Below, piece by piece: positions 15,349-24,292 of a stretch of DNA of 45,090 nt. Both the position numbers and the translations under genes were made by a program. The notes under the pieces were generated by a model. It had not been told where the DNA came from. It did not search any database and saw only the letters and a program-made list of their open reading frames with translations. Origin of the DNA: Leptospirillum sp037442005 (GTDB lineage: Bacteria; Nitrospirota; Leptospirillia; Leptospirillales; Leptospirillaceae); assembly GCA_037442005.1 (NCBI GenBank), contig JBBIRA010000010.1:1-45090 (forward strand), given 5' to 3'. The first letter of the stretch is position 1; each line of letters begins with the position of its first letter.

Positions 15349-17157
15349 TCAGGAGATTGACGATGGATTCCAGAGGAAATCGCCGAGGGCTGAATGGCGC
15401 TCTTCGCGGGCTTCCACTCCCGCCCGGAAAACCGCCATGTCTCCCCAGATTGTGAGATGCTCGCGGGCCCGGGTGACGGCCGTATACAACAATTCCCGGG
15501 TCAGAAGGGGATGGGGTGCGTCCGGAAGCAACAGATGAACCCGGGAAAACTCGTTTCCCTGGCTTTTGTGCACCGTGAGGGTCAACGCACTTTCAAACGG
15601 GGGCAACAGATCAACCGGAACCGAATGGAAGCTTTTTCCCCTCAGAAAAAAGGCCCGGCCGGTGTCTCCCCACCGGGCAAAGGGAATAATCCCGACATCT
15701 CCGTTTGAAAGCCCCTTTTCGGCATCGTTCCGGGTAATCACCAGCGGACTCCCCGCCGGAAGGAGGCCGGACCGGCGAAAAGCGGGAGCAGGAGGAAAAA
15801 GACGCCGCTCAAGTTGTCGTGAGAGTTCTGTCACGCCACGGGGACCCTGACGCAGCGGGGACAGGATCCCGATCCCCGACAGAAATCCGAACGCGCCGGC
15901 AAGATCCGGCTGTTCGCCATACGGATGATAGACATTGGCCATTTCATCCCAAAAAAGGGAAAGCGACTCCAACGGTCTGAACGTCACCCCGGAAAGCATT
16001 GTCGCCTCCAGTTCACCCGCGCCTCCGGAGCGGATCCAGCGGGCAAGACGGCCAATCCCCGAATCTTGGCCAAAACGATGACTTTTTGAAAGTATCGTGA
16101 CCGACCGCTCCATCTGATCAGCCGTGTCATCGGGAGACGCTCCATCGACTCCCTTTAAGATCTCCCCGAAAACGGAGCCGGGAGAAACGGAGGAAAGCTG
16201 ATCACGATCGCCCGATAAAATCAGGATGGACTCAGGGGGCAAGACGCCCAGCACCCGGTCGAACAGGGCAAGGTCCACCATCGACATCTCATCAATGACC
16301 AACAGATCGCATGGAAGAAGCGCCCCGTCTCCTTGTTCCCGGGACATCACCTGCCCCAGAAGACGATGGAGTGTCACCGGTTTGGGAATCTCTCCCGGAA
16401 AATCCCCCGATTCAACAAGGGACAATGATTCAGAAAGCCTTGAGGCCGCTTTCCCCGTCGGCGCACAAAGGGCAATCCGCCCGGGGGGAATGGACAGAAG
16501 GGACGGGATCCCGAAAAGAAGCCGGGCAAGGGTCGTGGTCTTTCCGGTTCCAGGCCCTCCCGACAGAATCAGGAGACGGCGTGTCAGCACCGTTTCGGCA
16601 CATCGGCGAAGCGTGTTTTCGGGAGCGGACAGACCGAACAGAGCCTGCATCGTCTCCTCCGGGATAACCACGTCAGGATGGGTGGACGCCCGCCGCCGCA
16701 AGTCCAGGGCGATCCGTTCCTCCGTTTGCCGGGAGCGAAGAAGCCAGGCCCTCTCCCCTTTTCCACAGAAGACGACCGGAAAAGGATCCCGTCCCGCTCT
16801 CACCCGGGACAGGGCTTCAGTGATCAGGAAAGGAGGGGGATACCGGACAGGAACATCTACCAATCCCGGAGGAACCGGCCTTCCGGCAAGAGGAGAAAGG
16901 GATGTGACAACATGTCCCCTGCGATTGTCTAGAAGCAGTGTTGCCGCCAGGAGACGCAGGAGGGAAAGATCCTCCGGCGCCGCATCGGGATAAAGACGGG
17001 CCAGAAGATTGGCAAACGAGGATTCCAGAAGCCCGAAACCGGTCGGCCGGGCGGAAGATTGATCGGGGGGCCTATCGCTCCGCAAGAGAGGGAAGACCTT
17101 CCCAGGCGGGAGCGGGATCCCGTTCGACCCGATTCTCCAATGTTCCCACTCCTTCAA
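15349..17157 (-). CDS. recD: RecD-type exodeoxyribonuclease V alpha subunit / helicase
   Basis: 602 residues from the ATG at 17157, which would overlap the previous gene by 86 bases. A TTG at 17085 (578 residues, 14-base overlap) is an attractive alternative. Superfamily 1 helicase motifs are present: Walker A LSGGPGTGKTTT near residue 200, motif II LLVIDEMSMVD, motif III LSGDRDQLSSV, and LTVHKSQGNEFSRVHLLLP near the C-terminus. The length and N-terminal FANLLARL region fit the RecBCD-associated RecD1 rather than RecD2. recB and recC are not in the window. It is the last gene of the arginine/lysine chain, with 160 bases to the flgF leader region. Confidence 0.85.
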   Translation of the reverse strand: MKEWEHWRIGSNGIPLPPGKVFPLLRSDRPPDQSSARPTGFGLLESSFANLLARLYPDAAPEDLSLLRLLAATLLLDNRRGHVVTSLSPLAGRPVPPGLVDVPVRYPPPFLITEALSRVRAGRDPFPVVFCGKGERAWLLRSRQTEERIALDLRRRASTHPDVVIPEETMQALFGLSAPENTLRRCAETVLTRRLLILSGGPGTGKTTTLARLLFGIPSLLSIPPGRIALCAPTGKAASRLSESLSLVESGDFPGEIPKPVTLHRLLGQVMSREQGDGALLPCDLLVIDEMSMVDLALFDRVLGVLPPESILILSGDRDQLSSVSPGSVFGEILKGVDGASPDDTADQMERSVTILSKSHRFGQDSGIGRLARWIRSGGAGELEATMLSGVTFRPLESLSLFWDEMANVYHPYGEQPDLAGAFGFLSGIGILSPLRQGPRGVTELSRQLERRLFPPAPAFRRSGLLPAGSPLVITRNDAEKGLSNGDVGIIPFARWGDTGRAFFLRGKSFHSVPVDLLPPFESALTLTVHKSQGNEFSRVHLLLPDAPHPLLTRELLYTAVTRAREHLTIWGDMAVFRAGVEAREERHSALGDFLWNPSSIS

Positions 17158-17887
17158 GAGTCACGGAAACAACATCACCTGAGGACAGGGGGCCCACCCC
17201 GGAAGGCGTTCCGGTCAGGATCACATCCCCCGGATAAAGCGTCATGATATGGCTTAAGAAAGACAGGATCTCCGCGGGAGTGAAGATCATGCCGGAGGCC
17301 CGTCCATCCTGCCGGAGGGCGCCATTGACACAGGTGACGATCTGACGGTTATCAGATCGGCCGCCCAAAAGGACCCAGGGCCCCAAGGGACAGAACGTGT
17401 CAAAACTCTTGCTCCGGGTGTACTGGATATCCCTGCGTTGCAGATCCCTGGCGGTCACATCGTTGGCAACGGTGATGCCCAGAAGACAGTCGAGTGCGGT
17501 ATCCACCGCCATCCGATGGCATTTCTTTCCGACAATGAGGGCAATTTCTCCCTCAAAATCGACTCTCGAGGACATGGATGGGAGAAGAATGGTCCCGCCT
17601 GGCGCCAATAGCGAAGAGGTGGACTTCAAAAAAATCAGGGGTTCGGCAGGAATGGGCTTGCCCATCTCGAGCGCATGGTTTCTGTCGTTTAACCCCACCG
17701 CCATGATCTTGGAAGGAACCACCGGCGGAAGGAGCGTGACCTCTTCTTTTTTCAGGAGCTCTCCGGATGAAGTCCGGAACACCTTCCCGTCTTCCATGAC
17801 TTCAGCGGTCAGGATCCGGCTCCCCGACCGGATCCGGGAGAGCAATGTCCCTTCGGGGTAGGAAACCCCTTCCCACTCAATCATCAT
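17072..17887 (-). CDS. Fumarylacetoacetate hydrolase (FAH) family protein
   Basis: 271 residues. The FAH fold signatures are visible: KIMAVGLNDRNHALEMG, PLIFLKSTSSL, VDFEGEIALIVGKKCH (metal-binding Glu-x-Glu), ITVANDVTARDLQRRD, KSFDTFCPLGPW and GDVILTGTPSGVGPL. The family cleaves or isomerises C-C bonds in 1,3-diketo acids, with members acting as oxaloacetate decarboxylase/acylpyruvase or 2-hydroxyhepta-2,4-diene-1,7-dioate isomerase. Substrate cannot be assigned here. It overlaps dapB by four bases (17884-17887) and recD by up to 86, so it is co-expressed with both. Confidence 0.85.
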   Translation of the reverse strand: MMIEWEGVSYPEGTLLSRIRSGSRILTAEVMEDGKVFRTSSGELLKKEEVTLLPPVVPSKIMAVGLNDRNHALEMGKPIPAEPLIFLKSTSSLLAPGGTILLPSMSSRVDFEGEIALIVGKKCHRMAVDTALDCLLGITVANDVTARDLQRRDIQYTRSKSFDTFCPLGPWVLLGGRSDNRQIVTCVNGALRQDGRASGMIFTPAEILSFLSHIMTLYPGDVILTGTPSGVGPLSSGDVVSVTLEGVGTLENRVERDPAPAWEGLPSLAER

Positions 17888-18708
17888 GATCGGATCCCCA
17901 AGACATCTTCCATCTGGTATTTCCCCGGTTTTCGGGAGACAAGCCAGGCCGCCGCCGCCACGGCACCCCGCGCAAAGGTCTCCCGGGAGGTGGCCCGATG
18001 CGTCAGTTCGACCCGTTCGCCATCACCCAGAAAATGCACGGTATGATCCCCGACGACATCCCCGCCCCTGATCGCAAAAATACCGATGGCGTCAGGCTCC
18101 CGCTCGCCGGTCATCCCCTCACGGGCGGTCAGGATCCGCTCCGACAGGACCTCCCCCCGTCCGGAAGCCAGCGCCTCTCCCAGGAAAAGCGCGGTTCCGC
18201 TGGGCGCATCTTTCTTTCTCCGATGGTGTACTTCGACGATCTCGGCGTCAAATGCCGGAAGAGCCTTCGCCGCCTGACGCACCAGGTGGGCCAGAAGATG
18301 AACACCCAGACTCATGTTCGGGGCCACCAGAAGAGGGATCCTCCCCGCGTGGCCCATAAGCTCCTCTTTCTCCGCCGGCGAAAACCCGGTGGTCCCCACC
18401 ACCAGCGGAATGGATGCCCCGGCAAACAGTCGGGCATTCAAAAGTGTCGAGGCCACCGACGTGAAATCAATCCCGACCACGGGCCCACCGGCAGAGAGTT
18501 CTTTTAACAGAGTGGAAGACAGCTCCCCGACGCACCGGATCTCCGGATGAAACGGCGCGGATGCTCCGGCCAGCGCATCCGTCTTTTCGACAATCGCCGC
18601 CCCCAGCGCGACCGATGGATGGTCTGACAGAACATGGAGAATAGCCTGTCCCATGCGGCCGGAAGCGCCAACCACCACGACCCGGGGATTTCCCGGTCCG
18701 GAGGTCAA
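17884..18708 (-). CDS. dapB: 4-hydroxy-tetrahydrodipicolinate reductase DapB
   Basis: 274 residues from a TTG that overlaps the dapA stop (TTGA, 18705-18708). It has the N-terminal nucleotide-binding VVVVGASGRMGQAI, then VVGTTGF, APNMSLGVHLL, the catalytic/substrate motif EIVEVHHRRKKDAPSGTA, and the C-terminal VELTHRATSRETFARGA. It reduces the DapA product to tetrahydrodipicolinate with NAD(P)H in lysine and diaminopimelate synthesis. It follows dapA directly. Confidence 0.95.
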   Translation of the reverse strand: MTSGPGNPRVVVVGASGRMGQAILHVLSDHPSVALGAAIVEKTDALAGASAPFHPEIRCVGELSSTLLKELSAGGPVVGIDFTSVASTLLNARLFAGASIPLVVGTTGFSPAEKEELMGHAGRIPLLVAPNMSLGVHLLAHLVRQAAKALPAFDAEIVEVHHRRKKDAPSGTALFLGEALASGRGEVLSERILTAREGMTGEREPDAIGIFAIRGGDVVGDHTVHFLGDGERVELTHRATSRETFARGAVAAAAWLVSRKPGKYQMEDVLGIRS

Positions 18709-19592
18709 CGGGATTCTTTCGGAAGAAGGTTCATTGACGCCAATACCGCCGACAGGGCTTCCCGGTTTTCCGTTGACATCTCCACCAGCGGAAGCCTCAT
18801 CTCGTCGGAGGCCAGCTTCGAAAGCCCCATTGCCGTCTTGATCGGAATCGGGTTCGTTTCAAGACCCAGAGCCAGGTGGAGCGGAACCAGCTCTTCATGA
18901 ACGATCCGGGCCTTCTCCCATTCACCGGCCAGACAGAGCTCCGTCAGATCGGCCATCTTCCGGGGAACAAGATTGGCCGAAACGGAAATGACCCCGGCCC
19001 CCCCCAGCGCCATCACCGGATAGGTCAGAAGATCATCCCCGGAATAGAGACCCATCCGGGATCCCACCCGGTGGAACAGTTCGATGATCTGCGACAGGGA
19101 GCCACAGGCTTCCTTGACGCCGACAAAAGCGGAAATGCCACTCAACCGCTCAATGGTACGGGGAAGGATGTTGACGCCGGTCCGCACCGGCACATTATAG
19201 ATGACTATCGGAAGATCAACCGCCCGGGCAATCGCTTCATAATGGCGGACAAGTCCTTCCTGTGTCGGCCGGTTGTAGTAAGGGGTGATGACCAGCGCCC
19301 CGTCCACACCGATCGCCCGGGCGGAACGGGTCAACCGGATCGCCTCATGGGTGCTGTTCGACCCGGTTCCCGCCAGAACCTTGATTTTCCGGGCTGCCTG
19401 CTCGACACAGATCGCGATGACCCGTTCATGCTCTTCATGGGTCAACGTTGCGGATTCTCCGGTCGTTCCCGTGGGAACGAGGGCCGATGTCCCTTCCCGT
19501 ACATGAAAATCCACCAGTTTTCTCAGTGCCGGCTCATCCACTTTCCCCGCCGAAAACGGGGTGACCAACGCCACCATCGATCCCTTAAACAA
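18705..19592 (-). CDS. dapA: 4-hydroxy-tetrahydrodipicolinate synthase DapA
   Basis: 295 residues, the standard length. It has the TIM-barrel motifs LVPTGTTGESATL (Thr-Thr catalytic pair), ITPYYNRPTQEGLVRHY, VIYNVPVRTG with the catalytic Tyr, and GVKEACGSLSQI with the Schiff-base Lys. It condenses pyruvate with aspartate semialdehyde, the committed step to diaminopimelate and lysine. The gene lies between a small membrane protein and dapB, in the same operon as lysA. Confidence 0.96.
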   Translation of the reverse strand: MFKGSMVALVTPFSAGKVDEPALRKLVDFHVREGTSALVPTGTTGESATLTHEEHERVIAICVEQAARKIKVLAGTGSNSTHEAIRLTRSARAIGVDGALVITPYYNRPTQEGLVRHYEAIARAVDLPIVIYNVPVRTGVNILPRTIERLSGISAFVGVKEACGSLSQIIELFHRVGSRMGLYSGDDLLTYPVMALGGAGVISVSANLVPRKMADLTELCLAGEWEKARIVHEELVPLHLALGLETNPIPIKTAMGLSKLASDEMRLPLVEMSTENREALSAVLASMNLLPKESR

Positions 19593-19593
19593 C

Positions 19594-20142
19594 CTATTCC
19601 CCCTTTTTCCCCGTCGGGTTTTCCGATGGCACCGGCAAACCGGGATCGGCGATATGATACTGTTGCATCACTGCCCTGGCATGGCTGACAAGATCCACCA
19701 GGGACTCCGGATGAACGCTCCCCGGATACGAGAGCATCTCCTTGAACTCCGAACTCACCGCAATCACTTCCGTCGCCGGAATTTTTCCCGCCCTGCCGGC
19801 ATCGTAGAAACGGTCAAGCGTCCGTACAACCGACCGCGCCTGAACAGGCGTATACAGAATCGGCATCCGGGAAACCAGTGCATGATCCGTGACCCAGTCC
19901 CTCATATAAATGTAGGTGAGGAAGTCCCCTCCCGTAAAGGTGATCAGAAAAAAAATGACCGGAATCGCCGAGACGATCAACAGCGTCAGGAAACAGCCCC
20001 GCCCTTCCTTCCGGTGGGGGGCCAGGGGAGGCTCATCGTCATCGTCGTCATCATGCCAGATGATCTCCGGCTCTTTTGCCACCTTCTCCGGCTTAAGAGG
20101 AGCCCCTTCCGGAAGGCTCCCCTCCTTTTCCGCTTCGGTCAA
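19594..20142 (-). CDS. Single-pass membrane protein of unknown function
   Basis: 182 residues. I do not recognise the family. Residues 1-50 are charged and include a run of six Asp (WHDDDDDDEPP). One transmembrane segment lies near residues 50-72 (FLTLLIVSAIPVIFFLITF). The rest is a soluble, mainly helical domain, probably periplasmic, ending in a Pro/Lys tail. Its ATG overlaps the lysA stop (ATGA) and its stop is two bases before dapA, so it is fully embedded in the lysA-dapA-dapB operon. Role in lysine or wall metabolism is possible but unsupported. Confidence 0.75.
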   Translation of the reverse strand: MTEAEKEGSLPEGAPLKPEKVAKEPEIIWHDDDDDDEPPLAPHRKEGRGCFLTLLIVSAIPVIFFLITFTGGDFLTYIYMRDWVTDHALVSRMPILYTPVQARSVVRTLDRFYDAGRAGKIPATEVIAVSSEFKEMLSYPGSVHPESLVDLVSHARAVMQQYHIADPGLPVPSENPTGKKGE

Positions 20143-21383
20143 CGGACCGCCTCGGAGCGAATCAGGTCTTCATAACTTTCCCGGGGACGGATGACCTCGA
20201 AGCGATCTCCGTGAACCAGAACCTCGGGAGGACGCGGACGGGCATTATAGTTCGAAGCCATGGCGAATCCATAGGCACCGGCACTCATCACCGAAACCAG
20301 ATCTCCTGCCTCGAGCGGAGGCAGATCCCTGTCCTGGACCAGGAAATCACCGGTCTCGCAGACGGGGCCCACCAGGTCCGCCTTGACCGCTTCCCCCTTG
20401 CGGACTGACAGGGGCCACAGGTCATGGAACGCTCCATAGAGAGAAGGACGGATCAGATCGTTCATACCGGCATCGCCAATGTAGAAGGTTTTCACTTCTG
20501 TCTTTTTTACATACAGGACCTTGGTGACCAGGATCCCCGCGTTTCCGACAATCGAACGGCCCGGCTCGAGAATGATCCCCTGGGAGGAATCCTTGATCCG
20601 GGAGAGAATTTCCTGGCTGATATCCCCGGGAGTCGGAACGGACTCGTCATTGTAACGGATCCCCAGGCCTCCCCCCACATCGAGCCAGGAAATCCGGATC
20701 CCGTTCTCCCGGAGGGTTTCGGAGAACGCCACCATCCGGTCAAATGAATCCCGGAACGGTGAAATCTGGGTCAGTTGGGAACCGATATGCTGATGGATTC
20801 CGGCCAGCCGGATTCCCGGAAGTTTTGCGGCCCGCAAATACTCCGAAAGGGCCTCCTTGACCGGCACGCCGAACTTGCTTTTTTTCATACCGGTGGAAAT
20901 ATAGGGGTGGGTTTTGGGGTCCACATCCGGATTGACCCGCAGGGCCACATTCGCGGTGACACCCATCCGGGAAGCCACCCGGGACAGGGTATCAAGCTCC
21001 ATGGATGATTCGACATTGAACATGAGGATCCCTGCCGAGAGGGCCTCTTCCATTTCCTGTTCCGTCTTTCCCACGCCGGCAAACACGATCTTCCCGGGGG
21101 GAATGCCCGCCTTCAGGGCCCGGAACAGCTCTCCTCCGGAAACGACATCCGCTCCGGCTCCCTTTTTACCGAGGAGGGACAGGATGCTGAGGTTTCCGTT
21201 CGCTTTCATGGCATAGGCGATGACGCTCTTGTGCGACTTGAAGGCTTCCTGATAGGCGGAGTAACTGTCAGAAATAGCCCGTTCACTGTATATATAGGCC
21301 GGAGAACCCACCTCGCGGATAATCTTCGACACCGGAACTGATTCTACATAAAGCTCGCCTTGTTCATAATGAAACTGCTCCAC
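20139..21383 (-). CDS. lysA: Diaminopimelate decarboxylase LysA
   Basis: 414 residues from the GTG at 21383, with GGGAGG six to seven bases upstream. A longer frame to 21461 lacks family similarity. PLP-dependent fold III motifs: AYAMKANGNLSILSLL (the Schiff-base Lys), HIGSQLTQISPF, DVGGGLGIRYNDE, ILEPGRSIVGNAG, and near the C-terminus GPVCETGDFL plus SAGAYGFAMASNYNARPRP. It converts meso-diaminopimelate to lysine. It sits between a small lipoprotein gene and the 182-residue membrane protein. Confidence 0.95.
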   Translation of the reverse strand: MEQFHYEQGELYVESVPVSKIIREVGSPAYIYSERAISDSYSAYQEAFKSHKSVIAYAMKANGNLSILSLLGKKGAGADVVSGGELFRALKAGIPPGKIVFAGVGKTEQEMEEALSAGILMFNVESSMELDTLSRVASRMGVTANVALRVNPDVDPKTHPYISTGMKKSKFGVPVKEALSEYLRAAKLPGIRLAGIHQHIGSQLTQISPFRDSFDRMVAFSETLRENGIRISWLDVGGGLGIRYNDESVPTPGDISQEILSRIKDSSQGIILEPGRSIVGNAGILVTKVLYVKKTEVKTFYIGDAGMNDLIRPSLYGAFHDLWPLSVRKGEAVKADLVGPVCETGDFLVQDRDLPPLEAGDLVSVMSAGAYGFAMASNYNARPRPPEVLVHGDRFEVIRPRESYEDLIRSEAVR

Positions 21384-21480
21384 CAAAATCCTCCCGAAAA
21401 AAACAGTTATTTGTTTTGTTGATCCCACTGCCAGTGATCCCATCGTCACAATCGCAAACACCGTCCGGATCGCCGTCCCT

Positions 21481-21672
21481 TCAGGGAGAGGAAGGAGGGG
21501 GAATCCCCGGCGGACTTTTTACCGGTGGTGGCGGATTGTCCCTGTCGATGGCTTTCGGTTGTTCCGGCTTGGCCGTTCCTGGCGGAATCGGCATGCCGGC
21601 GGTGCCACAGGCCGTTAAGACAAGCCCCAGAAAGAACAGCAGGGCGGCCAGAAGACTCCGTCGTCTCGTCAC
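21481..21672 (-). CDS. Small lipoprotein, LptM (YifL)-like
   Basis: 63 residues from a GTG at 21672 that overlaps the argH stop as GTGA, with AGGTGG six bases upstream. Signal sequence TRRRSLLAALLFFLGLVLTAC ends in the lipobox LTAC, followed by GTAGMPIPP and a Pro-rich tail. Very short lipoproteins with C-G-x-x-G-x-x-x-x-P placed next to lysA are typical of LptM, which assists LptD assembly in the outer membrane of enteric bacteria. The size, lipobox and the place between argH and lysA support the call. Confidence 0.7.
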   Translation of the reverse strand: MTRRRSLLAALLFFLGLVLTACGTAGMPIPPGTAKPEQPKAIDRDNPPPPVKSPPGIPPPSSP

Positions 21673-23069
21673 TGCCCACCTAAAAGAGAACGGATATCCC
21701 GGATTCTTTCGAGCACCCTTTCCCGCGCCGGACCTCCCGGGTGATTTCTCCGGGAAACCGCCATTTCCGGTGTCAGACAACGGGCATAGTCCTTGGGAAA
21801 TCCGCTATAAAATCCTGAAAGTTCCCCATCCGACAGTTCTGACAAAGAACGGCCGACCTGATCGGAATACAGGACAATCCTTCCGACGATCGCGTGGGCT
21901 TCCCGGAAAGGAACCCCCAGCCGGACCAGGTCCTCCGCCATGTCGGTCGCCAGAAGTCCCCCGGAAGAGAGCCGTTCACGAAGCCTGGCCTCTTTCAGAC
22001 GGGACATCTTTGCCACGGAAGCCATCATGGAAAGAGACCGTTTGACCAGGGAAACAGCCGCAAAGACCTGCTCCTTGTCTTCCTGCAGATCCCGGTTATA
22101 TCCCCCCGGAAGCCCTTTTAAAAGGGTCATGAGGGAAACATAGTTGCCGATCACCCGACCGGCCCGACCGCGAGTCAGCTCCAGAATATCGGGATTGCGT
22201 TTCTGGGGCATCATGCTCGACCCCGTCATATACCGGTCGGGAATCTCGATCACGGAAAACTCAACCGTCGACCAGAGGATCCATTCCTCTGCCCATTGGG
22301 AAAGGTGCACCATGATCAGGGAAAGGGTGTGCAGAAGGTCTGCGGCAAAATCCCGGTCGGAGACCGCATCAAGTCCGTTTCCGGTGATGCCGGAAAGTCC
22401 GAGAATCGAGGCCACATAAGGACGGTCAATCGGGAAGGTTGTCCCGGCCAGCGCCCCGGAACCCAACGGTGAAATCCCGGCCCGCCCCGATACCTCTCTG
22501 AGCCGGTCAAGATCCCTGAGGAATCGTTCTGTATGACACAGGTAATAATAACCCCCGGTAATCGGCTGCGCCGGCTGAAGATGGGTATATCCCGGCATCA
22601 ACAGGTCCAGGGACTCCCCTGCCCGCTCCAGAAGAATGGCGATCAGTTCCCGCAGCGCTTCCCCCAGGGCCTTCGATTCATCAACAACCCACAGTCTGAG
22701 ATCAAGGGCGACTTGGTCATTCCGGCTGCGGGCCGTGTGGAGCTTGTGGGCCGGGGTCCCGATTTTCTCAAACAGGCGCCGTTCGATATTCATGTGAATA
22801 TCTTCAAGCTCTGTCCGGAAGGGAAACGTTCCTTCTTCGATTTCCTTCGCGATTTCCCGAAGCCCCGCCTGGATCTGTTCGCCTTCTTCATCCGTCAGGA
22901 TCCCGACGTGAACAAGCATCTGTGCATGGGCCGAAGATCCCCGGATATCCTGGCGCCACAGCGCCCGGTCAAAGGAAATCGACTCCGTATAAGAAGCCAC
23001 TTCCGCATCGGTGGCCTCCGAAAAACGCCCTCCCCAGGGCTTGTCGGGAAGAGGAGTACCGGATGTCAT
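21669..23069 (-). CDS. argH: Argininosuccinate lyase ArgH
   Basis: 466 residues, normal length. The family signature GSSMMPQKRNPDILEL is present near residue 275, along with WGGRFSEATD at the N-terminus, TARSRNDQVALDLRL, and GYTHLQPAQPIT. It splits argininosuccinate into arginine and fumarate, the last step of arginine synthesis. It overlaps argG by one base (TGATG) and the small lipoprotein gene by four, so the chain argF-argG-argH is translationally coupled. Confidence 0.97.
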   Translation of the reverse strand: MTSGTPLPDKPWGGRFSEATDAEVASYTESISFDRALWRQDIRGSSAHAQMLVHVGILTDEEGEQIQAGLREIAKEIEEGTFPFRTELEDIHMNIERRLFEKIGTPAHKLHTARSRNDQVALDLRLWVVDESKALGEALRELIAILLERAGESLDLLMPGYTHLQPAQPITGGYYYLCHTERFLRDLDRLREVSGRAGISPLGSGALAGTTFPIDRPYVASILGLSGITGNGLDAVSDRDFAADLLHTLSLIMVHLSQWAEEWILWSTVEFSVIEIPDRYMTGSSMMPQKRNPDILELTRGRAGRVIGNYVSLMTLLKGLPGGYNRDLQEDKEQVFAAVSLVKRSLSMMASVAKMSRLKEARLRERLSSGGLLATDMAEDLVRLGVPFREAHAIVGRIVLYSDQVGRSLSELSDGELSGFYSGFPKDYARCLTPEMAVSRRNHPGGPARERVLERIRDIRSLLGGQ

Positions 23070-24292
23070 CAGAAATCGCCCCCTCCAACCTGGTCCGAAT
23101 ACAACTTCAGCCGGAGCGCCAGGATATTGATGAATCCGCCGGCATCCGCCTGACGGTAGACTCCGTCGGCCTCAAAGGTCGCCAGATCTTTCCGGTAGAG
23201 ACTGTAGGGAGACCGGCGTCCAAGGATCCGGACCGATCCTTTGGACAACAGAAGCCGGACATCGCCGGTGACCCGTTCCTGACTCTTTTTGACCAGCGCC
23301 CACAAGGCCTCTTTTTCGGGGCTGAACCAATATCCATTGTAGATCAGGCTGGCAATACGGGGGACAAGGGACGCCTTCAGATTCAGGATTTCCCGGTCGA
23401 GCGTCAGCGTTTCCAGCGCCCGGTGAGCCGCATGAAGAATGGTTCCCCCGGGAGTTTCATAGACCCCGCGGGACTTCATGCCCACATAGCGGCTTTCCAC
23501 CAGGTCGATCCTGCCCACGCCATGTTCTCCGCCAAGACGGTTGAGCTCCGTCAGCAGGGGAACCGGGTCCAGCAATGTGCCGTTAATCGCAATCGGGGTT
23601 CCTTTTTCAAAAGAGACCGTCACCTCGGCAGGAACGTCCGGTGCCTTGACCGGATTGACCGTCAGGCTGAAGATCTCCTCGGGAGGCGCCATCCAGGGAT
23701 CCTCGAGAATCCCTCCCTCATAACTTGTATGCAGAAGGTTCCGGTCGATCGAGTAGGGTTTTTCAAGGGTCGCCTGAATGGGAATCTGATGTTTCTTCGC
23801 ATAGTGGATCAAGTCTGACCGGGAAGCCATCGTCCATTCCCGCCAGGGAGCAATGATCCGGATCTTGGGATCAAAGAACGCATAGGCCATCTCGAAACGC
23901 ACCTGGTCATTTCCTTTTCCCGTTGCTCCATGTGCCACCGCATGGGCACCGGTCAGCCGGCAGATCTCCATCTGGGCTTTGGCGATCAGGGGGCGGGCAA
24001 TGGACGTTCCCAGAAGGTACCCGTCTTCATAGATAGCTCCGGCCTGGATCATCGGAAACACAAAATCCCGGACAAACTCGTCTCTCAGATCCCGGACATA
24101 GACTTCCGATGCCCCTGTCGCCTCCGCCTTGCGGGTGATTTCCGACAGGTCCTCTCCCTGCCCGAGATCCGCACAAAAGGCGATGACCGAGCATCCGTAG
24201 GTTTCTTTCAGCCAGGTAATGATCACCGAGGTATCAAGGCCGCCTGAATAGGCGAGAACAACTTTTTCCGGTGAAGCGGTCTTTTTATCCAT
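23069..24292 (-). CDS. argG: Argininosuccinate synthase ArgG
   Basis: 407 residues. The ATP-pyrophosphatase loop VVLAYSGGLDTSVIITWL is at residues 11-28, followed by GAHAVAHGATGKGNDQVRFE and, later, YVGMKSRGVYETPGGTIL, all signatures of the family. It joins citrulline and aspartate. The ATG overlaps the argF stop by one base (TAATG). Regulation by an ArgR box was looked for in this chain and not found. Confidence 0.97.
   Translation of the reverse strand: MDKKTASPEKVVLAYSGGLDTSVIITWLKETYGCSVIAFCADLGQGEDLSEITRKAEATGASEVYVRDLRDEFVRDFVFPMIQAGAIYEDGYLLGTSIARPLIAKAQMEICRLTGAHAVAHGATGKGNDQVRFEMAYAFFDPKIRIIAPWREWTMASRSDLIHYAKKHQIPIQATLEKPYSIDRNLLHTSYEGGILEDPWMAPPEEIFSLTVNPVKAPDVPAEVTVSFEKGTPIAINGTLLDPVPLLTELNRLGGEHGVGRIDLVESRYVGMKSRGVYETPGGTILHAAHRALETLTLDREILNLKASLVPRIASLIYNGYWFSPEKEALWALVKKSQERVTGDVRLLLSKGSVRILGRRSPYSLYRKDLATFEADGVYRQADAGGFINILALRLKLYSDQVGGGDF

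Noticed and set aside
21384..21461. Extended LysA start at 21461
   Set aside because: The extra residues do not resemble the family, whereas the GTG at 21383 has a well-placed GGGAGG.
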